Assembly: GCA_034359265.1 (NCBI GenBank)
Contig: CP136893.1
Location: 25,118,001-25,182,000 of the forward strand
Length of the DNA: 64,000 bases
Origin: Canna indica
Lineage: Eukaryota > Streptophyta > Magnoliopsida > Zingiberales > Cannaceae
Direction: 5' to 3'
The stretch's first letter is position 1, and the number at the start of each line of letters is the position of its first letter. Position numbers and translations under genes: made by a program. A model generated the notes under the pieces. It did no database searches, was not told the DNA's origin, and worked only from the letters and a program-made list of their open reading frames with translations. Below are positions 13,053 to 23,905 of the stretch, piece by piece.

Positions 13053-14438
13053 GGAGTTCCTTCGCCGTTACTTCTTTCTCGCTGCATCGAAGAAGGTGGG
13101 GAGAGAAACGACGGACCTGAATTCATCTCCTTCTCTCCCTCTCGCCCTCTTCCTATTTATCTTTTATTTTGTTTCTTTTTTTCATCTTTATTGATGGAAT
13201 CTCCGGCGGCCGGTGAGACGGTGACCATGATGGAGGGGCTCCGCGCCCAGATGGACTCCTTCCTTATCGAAGCTCTGGTGAATCTGCGCCACTGTCTCAC
13301 TGTTCTGCGGATGGAGTTTGATATTCAGAGGTTTATGCAGAATCCTCATCAGTATCAATTTGAATTTCAACATTTACCAACTTTCTATCTTAGGTGTGCT
13401 GCCCATCGTGTTGCTCAACACTATGGACTGCAGACTATGGCACTAAACAATTCTGCAGGTGGTCTAGGCAGCAAGGTCATTGCTAGGAAGACGCCTGATA
13501 GTAAATTCCTAGCTATCTGTTTATCGCAAGTCCCTACTGTAAAACAAACTGAAAAGGAGATGTCTAAACAACTTAAGATTGTAATTCGTCCTAGGTCAGT
13601 AAAATCTTCCCCAATTGATGATGCCCAGCTAAGACTTGGAAAAGATACTGTAAGATCTGTAGAGGAGCAGATGGAAGACTATGATAGAGCACGGTCCCGT
13701 ATTTTTAGTGGTCCTAGTGGTTCAGAAATGGATGTATCTCCATCAACTGATTCAGATAGGGGAAGCATGTCTTCCAGTAGGTATGAGCAGGACTACACAT
13801 TAGATGAACTAGAAAAGGCCCTCAGCAAGGATAATGCTTCTAGAGTTGCCATTTTCAGAGATAGAGAGAAGGACCTCTCTGATCCAGATTATGACAGGAG
13901 CTATCAGAAGTATGTTAGAGGACTAACTCCGTGCCATAATTTTGGTCTCCAAACATGCAATATTCATCGTCCACCTTTCCTACAGTACGAGCCAGACATT
14001 TCTTCATTCAATCACTTGCCAAGGAACTAGAATTCCTTGAACTATAACCTATCTAACCCAGCTATAAACCCATATTGTGCCTATGGATACAACCAGAACG
14101 TGAGGAATGCTCTCAGCATGCAATGGCCTAGCCCTGCCATGATGTACGCATACTCCTATGAACACTTCAGGCAGGCTCAGTTTCAGGCGCCATGATATCA
14201 GCAACCCTTGAGCTTTGATCATCTAAGGAACTGCTAGTCCTAAGAAAGTGTGCAATGACTTTGTTTTCTCTGGAGGTAGAGTAGATGTGGCTTATGGTAT
14301 GTACTACTAATTTTTAGATATACTTGTTTCAGATTTGGTAGTGAGAGACACTACTGGCAGTACTATTGTGATTAGATATGATTGTTTGTGTTATTTGTTC
14401 CAGTGAACCCATTTATCTTTATAACTGCAAAAAAAAAA
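13053..14438 (+). pseudogene. Retrocopy of an R3H/SUZ-domain RNA-binding protein gene
   Basis: ATG at 13194 opens a 278-codon frame ending at TAG 14028-14030, after which homologous-looking sequence continues to about 14235. An R3H domain with the R-x3-H signature (R67, H71 in Y-L-R-C-A-A-H-R) is followed by a SUZ-like segment (E-E-Q-M-E-D-Y-D-R-A-R-S-R-I-F). Plant proteins of this kind bind single-stranded nucleic acid. The copy has no introns, keeps a 5' leader, and ends in a run of ten A (14429-14438). It is flanked by aagtttgcaactcaat (13037-13052) and aagtttgtaactaaat (14437-14452), a 14/16 match, consistent with LINE-mediated retroposition into the CACTA. A similar 16-mer at 12985-13000 makes the exact duplication boundary less certain. 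The stop truncates the Tyr/Gln-rich tail. Confidence 0.75.
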
Positions 14439-15580
14439 GTTTGTAACTAAATTATCTAATGCTCAACCATGCTTCCAACACTATTTAATTATAAATGCTC
14501 AACCATACTTTTTGCAAAGAAACAATTTAAATACTCAGAAGTTTGAATAGCTTAACAAAATTAACAGTTGAGAATGAATTCTTTCTCAGCATGCTGAGAG
14601 TTTCTTCAACATGCTGAGTGCTATGTTCAGCATGCTGAACATATTATACATAGGATGTGAGTAAAGACAATTCTCAAGAGATAATCAAATACATAGCATC
14701 TGCACAATTAAATCAAGCCATGCCACTCATCTATAAAATATAAAGAAATATCATTCACTAGTCTTTATCATAAGCAGTATAATTAATTGTATGAACATAT
14801 ATGAGCAGTATAATTCTTACTACCAAGTTTAAGGTCCCTAAGTTGATGTGTACTACCCTAATACTTGACTAATCTAAAATCATGTACTTAGCAGAAAGCA
14901 AGGAAAGGGGCTGCCCCTATTTCACCCAAGACAATCAGCCTTCAACAAGGAAGGGGTGGCTGCCCCTGTTTCACCCAAGGCCGAGTGGCCTTTCAATCAC
15001 AGGAGGGGTGGCTGCCCCTGTTTTACCCATAGCCGAGTGGCCTTCAAAATAGAGAAGGGCATATACTAGCTGCCCTTAAGGCCACCTCAAACACTATATT
15101 GCTTGTTTGCTGGAAACACTGAAGGATGCGCTCAAACCAGACGAACCAACACCATGTCATCTTGGGAAAATGCAGATAGTGATTTGGTCAAAAGGTTTCG
15201 GAGGTGGTAGACATTAGACATACTCATAAACAAGAGTTTAGTAATAACACTGAAATGACATTTACATGTTAAGCATAATTATCCGAGAATTAAGGCTGAC
15301 CAAAGCAGACTCCAATATTTTGTTTGATTGGTAAAATTTGCTACAACATTATTTTTCCATAAACAACCCTATTCTCGTGTTTAAGAATTACTACACACAA
15401 CAGCCATGAAGGAAATAACAGAATATTTGAATACTATCCCACTCTTGTCTATCAGAAATTAATATTTTTAGGGGTTTATAGGTTCTTCCAGATAGTCTGT
15501 ATTCCACTAGCAAAGAGCTCCTCATGCTATATAGAGATAGAGCCAACAAAAAAGAAAAGTAAGAACAACAACAAACTTAC
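14439..15580. other. CACTA A interior, non-coding, with a short tandem repeat
   Basis: No coding potential is seen. Around 14900-15060 three imperfect ~51-bp units occur, each with GGGGTGGCTGCCCCTGTTTCACCC followed by CCGAGTGGCCTT in the better copies; GGGG...CCCC pairing could form small hairpins. CAGCATGCTGA-type palindromes occur at 14585-14640. The stretch may be 3' flank picked up with the pumilio-like fragment. Confidence 0.4.
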
Positions 15581-17628
15581 CCATCAATATCAAGCTTCTT
15601 AAGCAAATACGGACCATGCTTAGTCTTAGAGAGCTCTGCCCGCGCAGCCAACAATTCTGCTGCTATATTATCTTTCAGGGACATGTTACTAGAAGCAAAG
15701 CACTTCTCAACCGTGAATGAGCTAGCAGTACCCATTGCAAGTTCTGCATAATGATCTTGCAATCTTTGAACATAGCAATAAGAAGGAAAACACATCAGGA
15801 TGATTTTTAGCGAAGCTTAATTTGGTAAGAGATTGAAGGCATTGCAAGCAAAAGATTACAGAACCACAAAGAAATTTAAACAAATATTTCCTAAGTTCCA
15901 AAAACATTTTTATGTAGATCTGGTGGACAGTATGGCTCCTATATTAAGGAGCATAAGAATTCAATGATGCAGGGTATAAAAGGATTCTTTTTTGGTTTTC
16001 TTGTGTCTCTAATTAAACAGTTTGCTCAGTTCCAACTTCTGAGTTGCCCCATAATATACATTATGGTATGAAACACCATTGTTCCTGCAGGCCTACCATT
16101 CAACAAAATATATATTCTTCTTTGGACTCAGGACTCCACTCTTAGGCCTAGTTCATTACGGCCTAGTTCATGTAATGATGCATAAGCCAATATCTTGGAG
16201 ATCAGGTTTCAATTAGATGTTTGGAGTTTAAACAATGACTGCCCATTCAATGATATCTATTTCTTCACAAGCATTTGTAGCATATTGAAGTTCAAATATG
16301 ATTGAATGACTAACTTTTTCAAAATCTTGAGTTGTTATAAAGGAACCAATCTATCATTTATATTCTTAATACTCCCCTCAAGTGTAGGTTGGCAAATTGG
16401 ACTAAACTAGATCAAGTCCAACACATGCATGAACTGAATTTAATTGGGGGTATATATTTTGCTATAGACACTCGCAGGATTCGGACTTAGGACCTCATGT
16501 CTAATACTAGTGACCAATCTTCACAAAAGCTTAAACTATTAGAAAAAGACATAACCTATTCATTTATATTCTTAACAGATTAGTTCTTTGGATCATGTTG
16601 AGCTGCAATGATTTATGATTATAGTATTCAATAAAATTATTGAGTTTTTTTAAAAAGAGTTAGTCTATATATATATAATAGAGTATATATATCTAACTAA
16701 CCTATTTTACAGATTAAAATTTAATATAATGCAAATTTCAGAGAAAAATAGATGAAATGAAAAGGAAGGTAATAAGAGACCATTGGTTCTGTTAACAATT
16801 CCGTTCAAGGTATGTATAAGAGCTATTATGCTAATATTTTTTTTCCTATGAGATCTTTTCTAAGAGTTCAGGATTTCAGGAACTAACAACGTTAGCATGA
16901 TTAATAGATCAAGCAATGCCAGAAAAGTTTTTCTTTTATCTTAGCTTCATGACTTACTTTGTGACAACTTTGAGCTTCATTTTTGTGGAAACATATGAAG
17001 AAAGAAAAGCTTCAATAACATGGCCTCCTCTAGCATCTTTTGCAATTTGAAGGACATGGGCAGCATCCATTGATGTAAGACTCATGAAAAAGGCTGAATT
17101 AATTGTTGTCAATACCAAAAATATCAAATACCATTACATTTTAAATTTATATATTAAAAAGAAAATTCAACAGTAAGTATGGATAAGAAAAATTGTCAAC
17201 AAATTAGGTAATTAGGCCTCAAATCAGATAAGTATCAAATGAGAAGTTCAACATACCATAGGATATCTAAAAATGATTTGTAACATTAAGCAACCCAACA
17301 CATGCATTTTATCATAAGGAGGCCATTTCCAACTAGACTTGTCTCGGAAGTAGCTCTCGAGAAATAGTATATGCGGAACAATAAAGCTGGGAGATTCCGA
17401 GTCTAAATTCACTGCAGTAGAAAGGGCATGACAACACTGCACCACAAGTAGAATGAGTTAGAGTTTCAATGCATACATGCAAACTTCAAGTAACAAAAAG
17501 AGGAATACCTCATGCGAAAGGGTTTCAAGCCGTTCACATGCAGCTAATATGGAAGCAACTACTCCTGGCTTCCCAAGTTCAAGTAGCTCCTTAAATTTTG
17601 GACCAAGTTCCTTCCGGATCAACTTCAT
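15581..17628 (-). pseudogene. Captured pumilio-23/NOP9-like gene fragment with introns
   Basis: Four minus-strand exons are recognisable: 17509-17628, 17257-17436, 16958-17093 and 15581-15763. They read as PUF-repeat protein, with motifs such as F-L-E-S-Y-F-R-D-K-S-S-W-K-W-P-P, D-A-R-G-G-H-V-I-E-A-F-L-S-S, S-S-F-T-V-E-K-C-F and G-P-Y-L-L-K-K-L-D-I-D-G. These match my recollection of the C-terminal part of plant APUM23, a nucleolar rRNA-processing factor. Splice donors (GTATTC, GTATGT, GTAAGT, GTAAGT) and AG acceptors are still in place. The intron between 16958 and 15763 joins in phase, while the 17257/17093 junction appears out of phase. Neither the true start nor the normal C-terminus is present. 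It was therefore acquired as genomic DNA, probably by transduplication. Confidence 0.7.
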
Positions 17629-18465
17629 CTACACATATCAACATGGAAACAATTCTCGATTCAAACAATGAAATGCGGTATCATTTAAGGACATAAAATA
17701 AATAATTTTGAGGGCGGGAATATCTAAGAGTGGTCTAGAATTCTGGATAAAACGTGTATTGGTCAATGCAATTAACTAAATGACTATAGCCAGATTTAGC
17801 CATACATCAGGTTAAGTCATTTGTTTGATAAAACATTTGATCTTCACCAACAACTGTTTTTGACTCCCATTGAAAATGATGTATATTGGACATGATTTAC
17901 ATATGTAACTAGGTATATAAACATCAAGGTACAGTTATAAAGAAACATAATGCAAGTCCTAACTATGTAAAGTCAACTAGCTTGTGGTGCTCATTGGTAA
18001 CTTTCTTGGAAATGAAAAAAGAAGTCTGATAGCATGCAGTAATTAATTTATCTCAATGTGGAGTGCAGCTCACTTGAAACATAAAGCATATATGTTTCAA
18101 TTTAACATCCAAAAAAGATTAAAAACCTAGTGTATGTGCATTATGATTGACAATAGATATTAGTGAAATCTTCTCATTTTCAAGTTAAAAAAAACAAGAA
18201 CAAATAGATTAGACTTGTCACATGGCATAATCTTGTGACTTGTCACATGCATAGATTAGACTTCTTAAGTAGAACAGCAAGCAAATTTTAAACAATTGGA
18301 TGAGTAATATTTGAAACTGTTAGTTAATATTTAATCAAATTCAACATCTCATTCGCTAGATCACTCTGGTCCCCTTCACATTGGGGATCAAATTCAGAGC
18401 TTTGATTAAGGAAAGCTCTGATCCCCCAGCTCATGGTCTTCGAAAAGTGCCTTATCAGCTCATAG
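17629..18465. other. CACTA A interior, no gene seen
   Basis: AT-rich sequence between the pumilio-like and myosin fragments. It may be intron of one of the captured genes; I see no coding signal, repeats or RNA gene. Confidence 0.35.
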
Positions 18466-18768
18466 TTTTTGATTAATCAGTTTACCTAGTCTTCGAAGAA
18501 GAATGAGATGTGCTAGAGGGGGATGTACCGATGAATCAGCTTCTTCTGCTTTAAATTCAACATTTCCTATATGAAGAATAGCAGCCACTACCCTGAAAAA
18601 TTGCTTCTCGAATAAAGAAAAAAATGAAAAGGATAAAAATAAATATGTGTACATAGGCAGATGAAAAATCTTGCAAACAGAACAATAAAAATTCTACCAT
18701 CCATTGCCCTTCTGGTAGCCAAATATTCTTGTGACTCATCTAACCCATCCATCTCATAGCAGGTCTTG
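18466..18768 (-). pseudogene. Captured myosin motor-domain fragment (plant class XI-like)
   Basis: Two minus-strand exon pieces are present. The first (18698 to about 18768) reads C-Y-E-M-D-G-L-D-E-S-Q-E-Y-L-A-T-R-R-A-M-D and ends at a GT donor. The second (about 18466-18592) follows an AG acceptor and reads V-V-A-A-I-L-H-I-G-N-V-E-F-K, then loses homology. Both blocks are adjacent in the motor head of plant myosins. About 105 bp of intron separates them. The fragment covers a small part of a protein of over 1000 residues and cannot make a motor. Confidence 0.75.
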
Positions 18769-18929
18769 GTGAATAGATGTAAAAATCTTACATACTTGCA
18801 GATCTCGGAGAAGGAAGTAGCAAATGTTGGCACATAACACAGAGAAGGAGAAAGTGACGGCGCAAACGAAAGATGGGAGATTGTGTTGCTTGTTTTGGGA
18901 GAAGTAGCAGTTTTGGGGAGGAAGGTAAG

Positions 18930-19150
18930 GCGTGCTGGAAGGAGGTGAGGATCCTTGAGCGACTGGTTCATTGCAAGGGGAGGGCAAGCGGCAGGTTCTT
19001 CGAAAGGGGAGGATGACACCCGAGGAGGGATCGGCGATGAGGATCCCCTTTACGGGGAACCACAAGAAGACCTCCTCCTGCGACCAGTTGACCACCTTGC
19101 CGAGCAAGCCGTAGATGAGGTTGCAGGCGAGTTGGAGATCAGACACACTA
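18930..19150 (-). pseudogene. Captured DUF538 gene fragment
   Basis: The minus-strand reading contains V-V-N-W-S-Q-E-E-V-F-L-W-F-P-V-K-G and D-P-S-S-G-V-I-L, which I recognise as the core of plant DUF538 (At5g01610-like) proteins. A frameshifted continuation reads S-P-F-E-E-P-A-A-C-P-P, like the family C-terminus. The biochemical role of DUF538 is not well settled. The fragment abuts the myosin piece, so two unrelated genes are joined here. Confidence 0.65.
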
Positions 19151-19520
19151 GAGATCAGCGAGCAGCGAGCAGATTGCAGGCGATAATAGCGAACAAAGTT
19201 GAAGAAATTATCAGTCGTGGGGAGAGGTGTCGCGAGGCGCGGGGTGTCTGTCGGTTGTGAAAAAGAAAAGAGAGATTCGTCGGGTCTCAGGTCGGATTTG
19301 TCCGGGTGAGGAAAATAAGGCGGGGAAATATATTTTGGTTGATAAGGAAGTGGGAAAATAAGGCGGGGAATATTTGGTCGGCTGAAATAAAAGGGAGGAA
19401 AATTATATGCTGATTTACCAACCGATTTTTTAATCCGTCGGTAAATTTGTTGGTAATACCAACAAATTGAATCCGTCGGTAACTAGTCCGTCGGTGATGC
19501 TATGTTTTCTTGTAGTGTAC

Positions 19521-21338
19521 TTAGGAACTATAATCTCCCTTGGAGACCCCCTGAAAATGCCTATGATTACCTTCTTGACTCCATCAGCTCCAAATTAGGC
19601 TCTTGGCCGTCAAATTACCTTTCTCAGACTAGTAAGTTGACTCTGGTCAACTTTGTGCTGACTTCCATTCCTCTCCACACTCTATCCATTTATTGGCTTT
19701 CTAAGAAGCTCTTAAATAAGCTAAATCAAATCATTAGTAATTTCTTTTGGGGTTCAAATGAGGATTCTAATAAAATGCATCTTATCTCTTGGAACCAAAT
19801 TACTTTACCTAAATCTCAAGGTGGATTAGGGGTTAATAATATTTCCCTTCAAAGCCTTGCTCTTAATGCCAAAAGAGTCCCAGCTTATATCAATAGGAGC
19901 AATAATATCAGGATTAACCTAGTTATGAATAAATACCCCATCCTCACTGTCTCAACCATTACTAAACCTAACTCTATCTCTTGGGCTTGGAAGCTTTTCA
20001 TCAAAGCCTTCAAGCACCTAAGGTTTGGATTTACTTTTGTAATAAGATCTGGTACTAATACCCTTCTCCTTAATGATATTTGGGTGCTGGACCTTCCCAT
20101 TAGCCTAAAACCAACCTATATTAATGTGGAGCACTTGCATCATGAGGCTACTGTTGCTACTCTTATTACCAATCAGAGTTGGAATTATGATTTATGTAAA
20201 ACCATGTTTTCAGCTGAGATTGAGGAATCCATTTTTGAGATTGGGCTACCTTTAATCCTCAATGATGATTATCATGTTTGGAAAGAAAGCAATTCGGGAA
20301 ATGTTACTACTGCATCAGCATATTCATTTCTCCTTAAGCATAATGTGAACTTGCCGGTTTCTACCTATAATTGGTATGATATTTGGTCTTTATGTGTTCC
20401 TGATAAGATTAAATTGTTTATTTGGAAACTGCAGCATGGTAGGCTTCTTACTCGCAATCGTCTTTTTGATTTAAATCTTTCCACGGATAAAGCTTGTCTT
20501 TTGTGTGGTTTGCAAGATGTAAATTTTGAACACATTTTCTGTAATTGTTCTTTTTCTATGAATGTTTGGAATCTTATTCAAATGCATTTGCATATTATGT
20601 TGCCAGATATTAACACTTGGATTCGTGGTAGCGACCTTGTTATCTTGAGCGATGATTCAGTTTGTTGCTCGATAAAAAGGTTGGTTGCCATTTCCTGGTG
20701 GTTTATCTGGTTTAAGAGAAATGAATCGCTGCACCAGGTGCGGTAGCTTTCCCCTCTATGCTTAATGAAAAAGATTATTTCCTATGCTCGGTTCGATTTA
20801 TAAAACTGAGGGCAACATTAAAGTAAAATAGTCTATTTCTCTTAAATGGATTCCTCCACTCTCCAGCCATATTAAATTGAATTGTGATGCTTCTTATTCC
20901 TCCAATACTTTTGGTATTGGTATTGTTGCTAGAAATCACCTTGGTGAAATTCTTTATGTTGAATGTGCTATTATTAATGCTCCTTCAATTCTTTATGCTG
21001 AAGCGCTTGTGGTTAGGCAAGCCCTTGTCATTGTTTTGCAGGAACAATTCACTTATGTTCTCATTGAATCTGACTCAAAGATTCTTATGGATAGCCTCAA
21101 GAAAAAGAAGTGTCCGATCTGGAGAATTCAATTAGTTTTTGATGATATTTGTTCTTTCTCTTTAACTTGCTTAGACATCTCTTTTGTATTCATGTATAAA
21201 CAGTGTAATCAAGCCGCTCATTGGGCGGCAAACTTTGCTCGACTTTCTGGTAGTTCGCAGGTTTGGTCCAATGTTAGACCACCAGAACTGCTAGACATTG
21301 TTGTAAGAGACTTTTCCGGTCCTAGTTTTCTTCGATAA
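19521..21338 (+). pseudogene. LINE B ORF2, 3' part (RT tail, zinc region, RNase H)
   Basis: Reading resumes directly after the CACTA target duplication with the thumb-like region (S-Q-T-S-K-L-T-L-V-N-F-V-L-T-S-I-P) and runs open to 20746. It includes the zf-RVT block (C-L-L-C-G, then H-I-F-C-N-C) at about 20490-20550. After a break, an open frame at 20877-21338 encodes an RVT_3-type RNase H with N-C-D-A-S, Y-A-E-A-L, E-S-D-S-K and H-W-A-A-N motifs, so its acidic residues are present. The frame just after the insertion point differs from that before it by one base, a frameshift of the LINE itself near 19521-19545. Confidence 0.8.
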
Positions 21339-21833
21339 TATGAAGTAGTTATTATTTCTTGCAAAAATAAATTATTATTAATATTAATATTTATATGATT
21401 AATATAATAATATTAGTTAATATTAATTAATATAATTAATATTTAATATAAATATATAACATTCATTTGTGTCTTCTAGTCAAAATAAAGTAACTCGTGT
21501 TAGAATATTTTCTTATTGGTAGTTCGCAGGTTTGGTCCAATGTTAGACCACCAGAACTGCTAAACATTGTTGTAAGAGACTTTTCCGGTCCTAGTTTTCT
21601 TCGATAATATGAAGTAGTTATTATTTCTTGCAAAAAAAAATTATTATTAATATTAATATTTATATGATTAATATAATAATATTAGTTAATATTAATATTT
21701 ATATGATTAATATAATAATATTAGTTAATATTAATTAATATAATTAATATTTAATATAAATATATAACATTCATTTGTGTCTTCTAGTCAAAATAAAGTA
21801 ACTCGTGTTAGAATATTTTCTTATTATTAATAA
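21249..21833. repeat. Tandem duplication of the LINE B 3' end and flank
   Basis: Unit 1 (about 21249-21517) begins GGTAGTTCGCAGGTTTGGTC and runs through the LINE stop and AT-rich flank. Unit 2 (about 21518-21833) repeats it almost base for base. Unit 2 also carries an internal ~40-bp duplication of ATATTTATATGATTAATATA. Because LINE and flank are copied together, the duplication followed LINE insertion. Confidence 0.9.
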
Positions 21834-21839
21834 ATATTT

Positions 21840-22292
21840 CTTAATTTTTAAATATACTTTTTGTGGGCTACGTTGAATTGCAATTTTTTATTTAAACGAA
21901 TTAATCTTATGATCGTATTTGAGATACATATTAGCTCATTTAATTTGATCTATGTGACTTGAGCTCGAAACACTAAACCATGATTTGTATGATTAGTCAA
22001 GTGTAGGATGGAGGGGCCCATTTGATTAATTATAAATAGAGACTAGGTCCCCTCTACACACATATGGAGAAACCCTAGCTCATAATTGCTTTCCCCATCA
22101 AAAGCAAAATCTTTTGAGAAAGTGATGTAGAGAAAGATCCAGCTTTTCCTGGAGATTTAGAAAATTGCTTCCGTTGTAATTATGTCTACGTCAAGTAAGA
22201 TCTTCCCTTACTTCTCTATTTATTTTTGGTGTTCTTAAATTCATGTAATCATGTAGCATTAATTTTTTCTTACTATTAGTATTAGAGCCAAA
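21840..22292 (+). mobile_element. Possible LTR with primer-binding site, remnant
   Basis: A TATAAATAG box at 22031-22039 is followed by a leader-like region, and tagtattagagcc at about 22280-22292 resembles the initiator-Met tRNA primer-binding site TGGTATCAGAGCC. That arrangement fits a retroelement LTR plus PBS. The second LTR and coding region were not found, and the LTR start is unclear. A host promoter is an alternative. Confidence 0.35.
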
Positions 22293-22667
22293 TTTATATG
22301 AATTAAGAATCCATTTTTTTTTAATTTGATATGATGACTTATGTCATGGTGCAATATTTTTATTCGGTATTCTATTCATATTTTGTACGAATATATTCTA
22401 CCGATTTATTTACCGGATTTGTTTTTGTCAAAATCACTATTTTTGTCGATTTGTCCCAAATTATGAATCATCTTTTTTTTTTTTTCTGAATCTGTTCATT
22501 ATCCTTCGGACATTAAATATCTTCCTAATGAAAGCACTATTATCCGATGGATCATTCACTGCATCATTAATAAAGTATGTGTTTTAATTTTGCTGTCTTC
22601 TCATAGTACGGTTGTACGTTCTAATTGAGGTTGATTTATTATTGTCTAGGGAAGTATGAAGGAATAC
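22293..22667. other. AT-rich stretch, no gene seen
   Basis: Low-complexity T-rich sequence between the LTR-like remnant and LINE C. If the PBS call is right, this is leader of that element. No ORF of note. Confidence 0.3.
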
Positions 22668-23905
22668 ATTTTTTTTTCTAGAAAAAAAAAGAATTATATT
22701 ATAACTCTAAGTACATCGGGACCAATAAGATCCCTAGATATAATAAACAGAAGGTCAAGGGGTTTATAGCAGGACCAATAAAGACCAGAGAGTAGAGACC
22801 TGCCTTTATTTGTTGTCCAATGGGCAGCTTCATTAGACTCCTTGTACACAAAATTGTATAAGACAAAATTACAATTTGAAGCTTCTGCTTAAATCTTATG
22901 CAAAATACATCTCAAAGGGATGGGAGCAGGGAGATCATTATTGAGTATATCAATTAGAATCTTTGCTATCAAATTCAGTTAAGACATGGTTGAAATCTTG
23001 CGCAACAACATAGGAGAGAGCCATCCATACTGCATAAGCTTCATAATAGAGAACATAGTTGTTAAAAAGGTTAGCAGAGGCATTTTTAATGATATCACTA
23101 GTATTGTTCCTGGCAACAAACCCGCACCACAGTTAAGGTTAAGTACAGAGCCATCACAATTACATTTAATCCAAGGAATGATGGGAGGGTTCCATTTGAG
23201 ATTGATAGTGTTTAATTTAATATTGCCATCAGGTTTAGTTTTTGTTGAATAATTCCGGGTGAATTCAGTAATAGAAATCATGAGGCTTCTGGGGGATAGC
23301 TGCCTACCTTAATGCATCTTCAAGTTCCTAGCATGCCAAAAAGAACCAAAGGGTATTAGCAATAGAGGTCTTGCACTGAGGAGAGAAAGGAGAGTTGGAA
23401 TCAGAGCTAAGCCAATAGCCATACACCCAATCATTCCTATTGGACAAATCAATATGTAGTATCTGTTCTAAAAGTAACCAGATTTGAGAAACAAAAGTGC
23501 ATTCAAGGAAGAGGTGAATAAGAGATTCAGAATGATTAAGACACATAACACAAGTGTCATTAGTACCAATATTAAATCTATACAAACGTTGTTAGGTAAG
23601 AAGCTTATTGTGAAAAAAAATCCATAAGAACAAATGCACTTTAGGATCAGTAAGAAGATTCCAAAAGGAGGACCATATAGAGAAAGTCTCAATAGGAAGG
23701 GATTCTTGGCTTCTTAGGAATTGAAAAGCATATCGAGTGGTAACTGACCCCCAGCCTCCATCATCCAAAACCATTTCTTATCATTTGGATTAATAGAAAC
23801 CTCCATCAATCTCATTTGGACCCAACAAACAGAATCATGAAAGAGAGATAAACCTAACAAATTATTCTAATCATTGTCTAATAGTAAATCTGAAACATGC
23901 AAATT
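22668..23905 (-). mobile_element. LINE C, 3' part (RNase H and zinc-binding region)
   Basis: T-rich and A-rich runs at 22668-22690 mark the 3' tail. RNase H sequence (P-W-I-K-C-N-C-D-G-S and following) lies at about 22979-23281 in shifted frames. A zf-RVT block (C-V-M-C-L, then H-L-F-L-E-C) lies at 23510-23585, with upstream RT-tail sequence to 23890. It stops exactly where a gypsy LTR begins (23906). Together with 29655-34850, which has the same strand and complementary content, it most likely forms one LINE. Confidence 0.75.

Larger units (their letters stand above)
12339..19517. mobile_element. CACTA element A, non-autonomous, carrying four host-gene fragments
   Basis: Both termini read CACTACAAGAAAA inward, 13 bp identical, followed by a similar TCACCRACGG stretch. 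The 3-bp target duplication TAC is perfect (12336-12338 and 19518-19520). The total is 7179 bp. Subterminal copies of an ACCGACGGAT/CCGTCGGTAAT motif crowd the left end (about 12355-12665) and the right end (about 19415-19500), as expected for binding sites of a CACTA regulatory protein. I find no TNPD (Transposase_21) or PTTA gene inside, so movement would need proteins supplied elsewhere. Its cargo is a retrocopy and three genomic gene fragments. Confidence 0.9.
7925..21371 (+). mobile_element. LINE B, full-length L1-type element split by a CACTA
   Basis: ORF1 starts at about 7932-8072, ORF2 at 10063, and the RNase H domain ends at 21338. The two halves of ORF2 are separated by the CACTA at 12339-19517. 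A 14-bp direct repeat, ttattattaatatt, flanks the element at 7911-7924 and 21372-21385. That is a plausible target-site duplication, but it is AT-only and so weak evidence. Without the CACTA the LINE would be about 6.3 kb, a normal L1 length. Confidence 0.8.

Noticed and set aside
18955..19260. Plus-strand 101-codon ORF near the right end of CACTA A
   Set aside because: The minus strand carries recognisable DUF538 sequence there; the plus-strand frame shows no family features.
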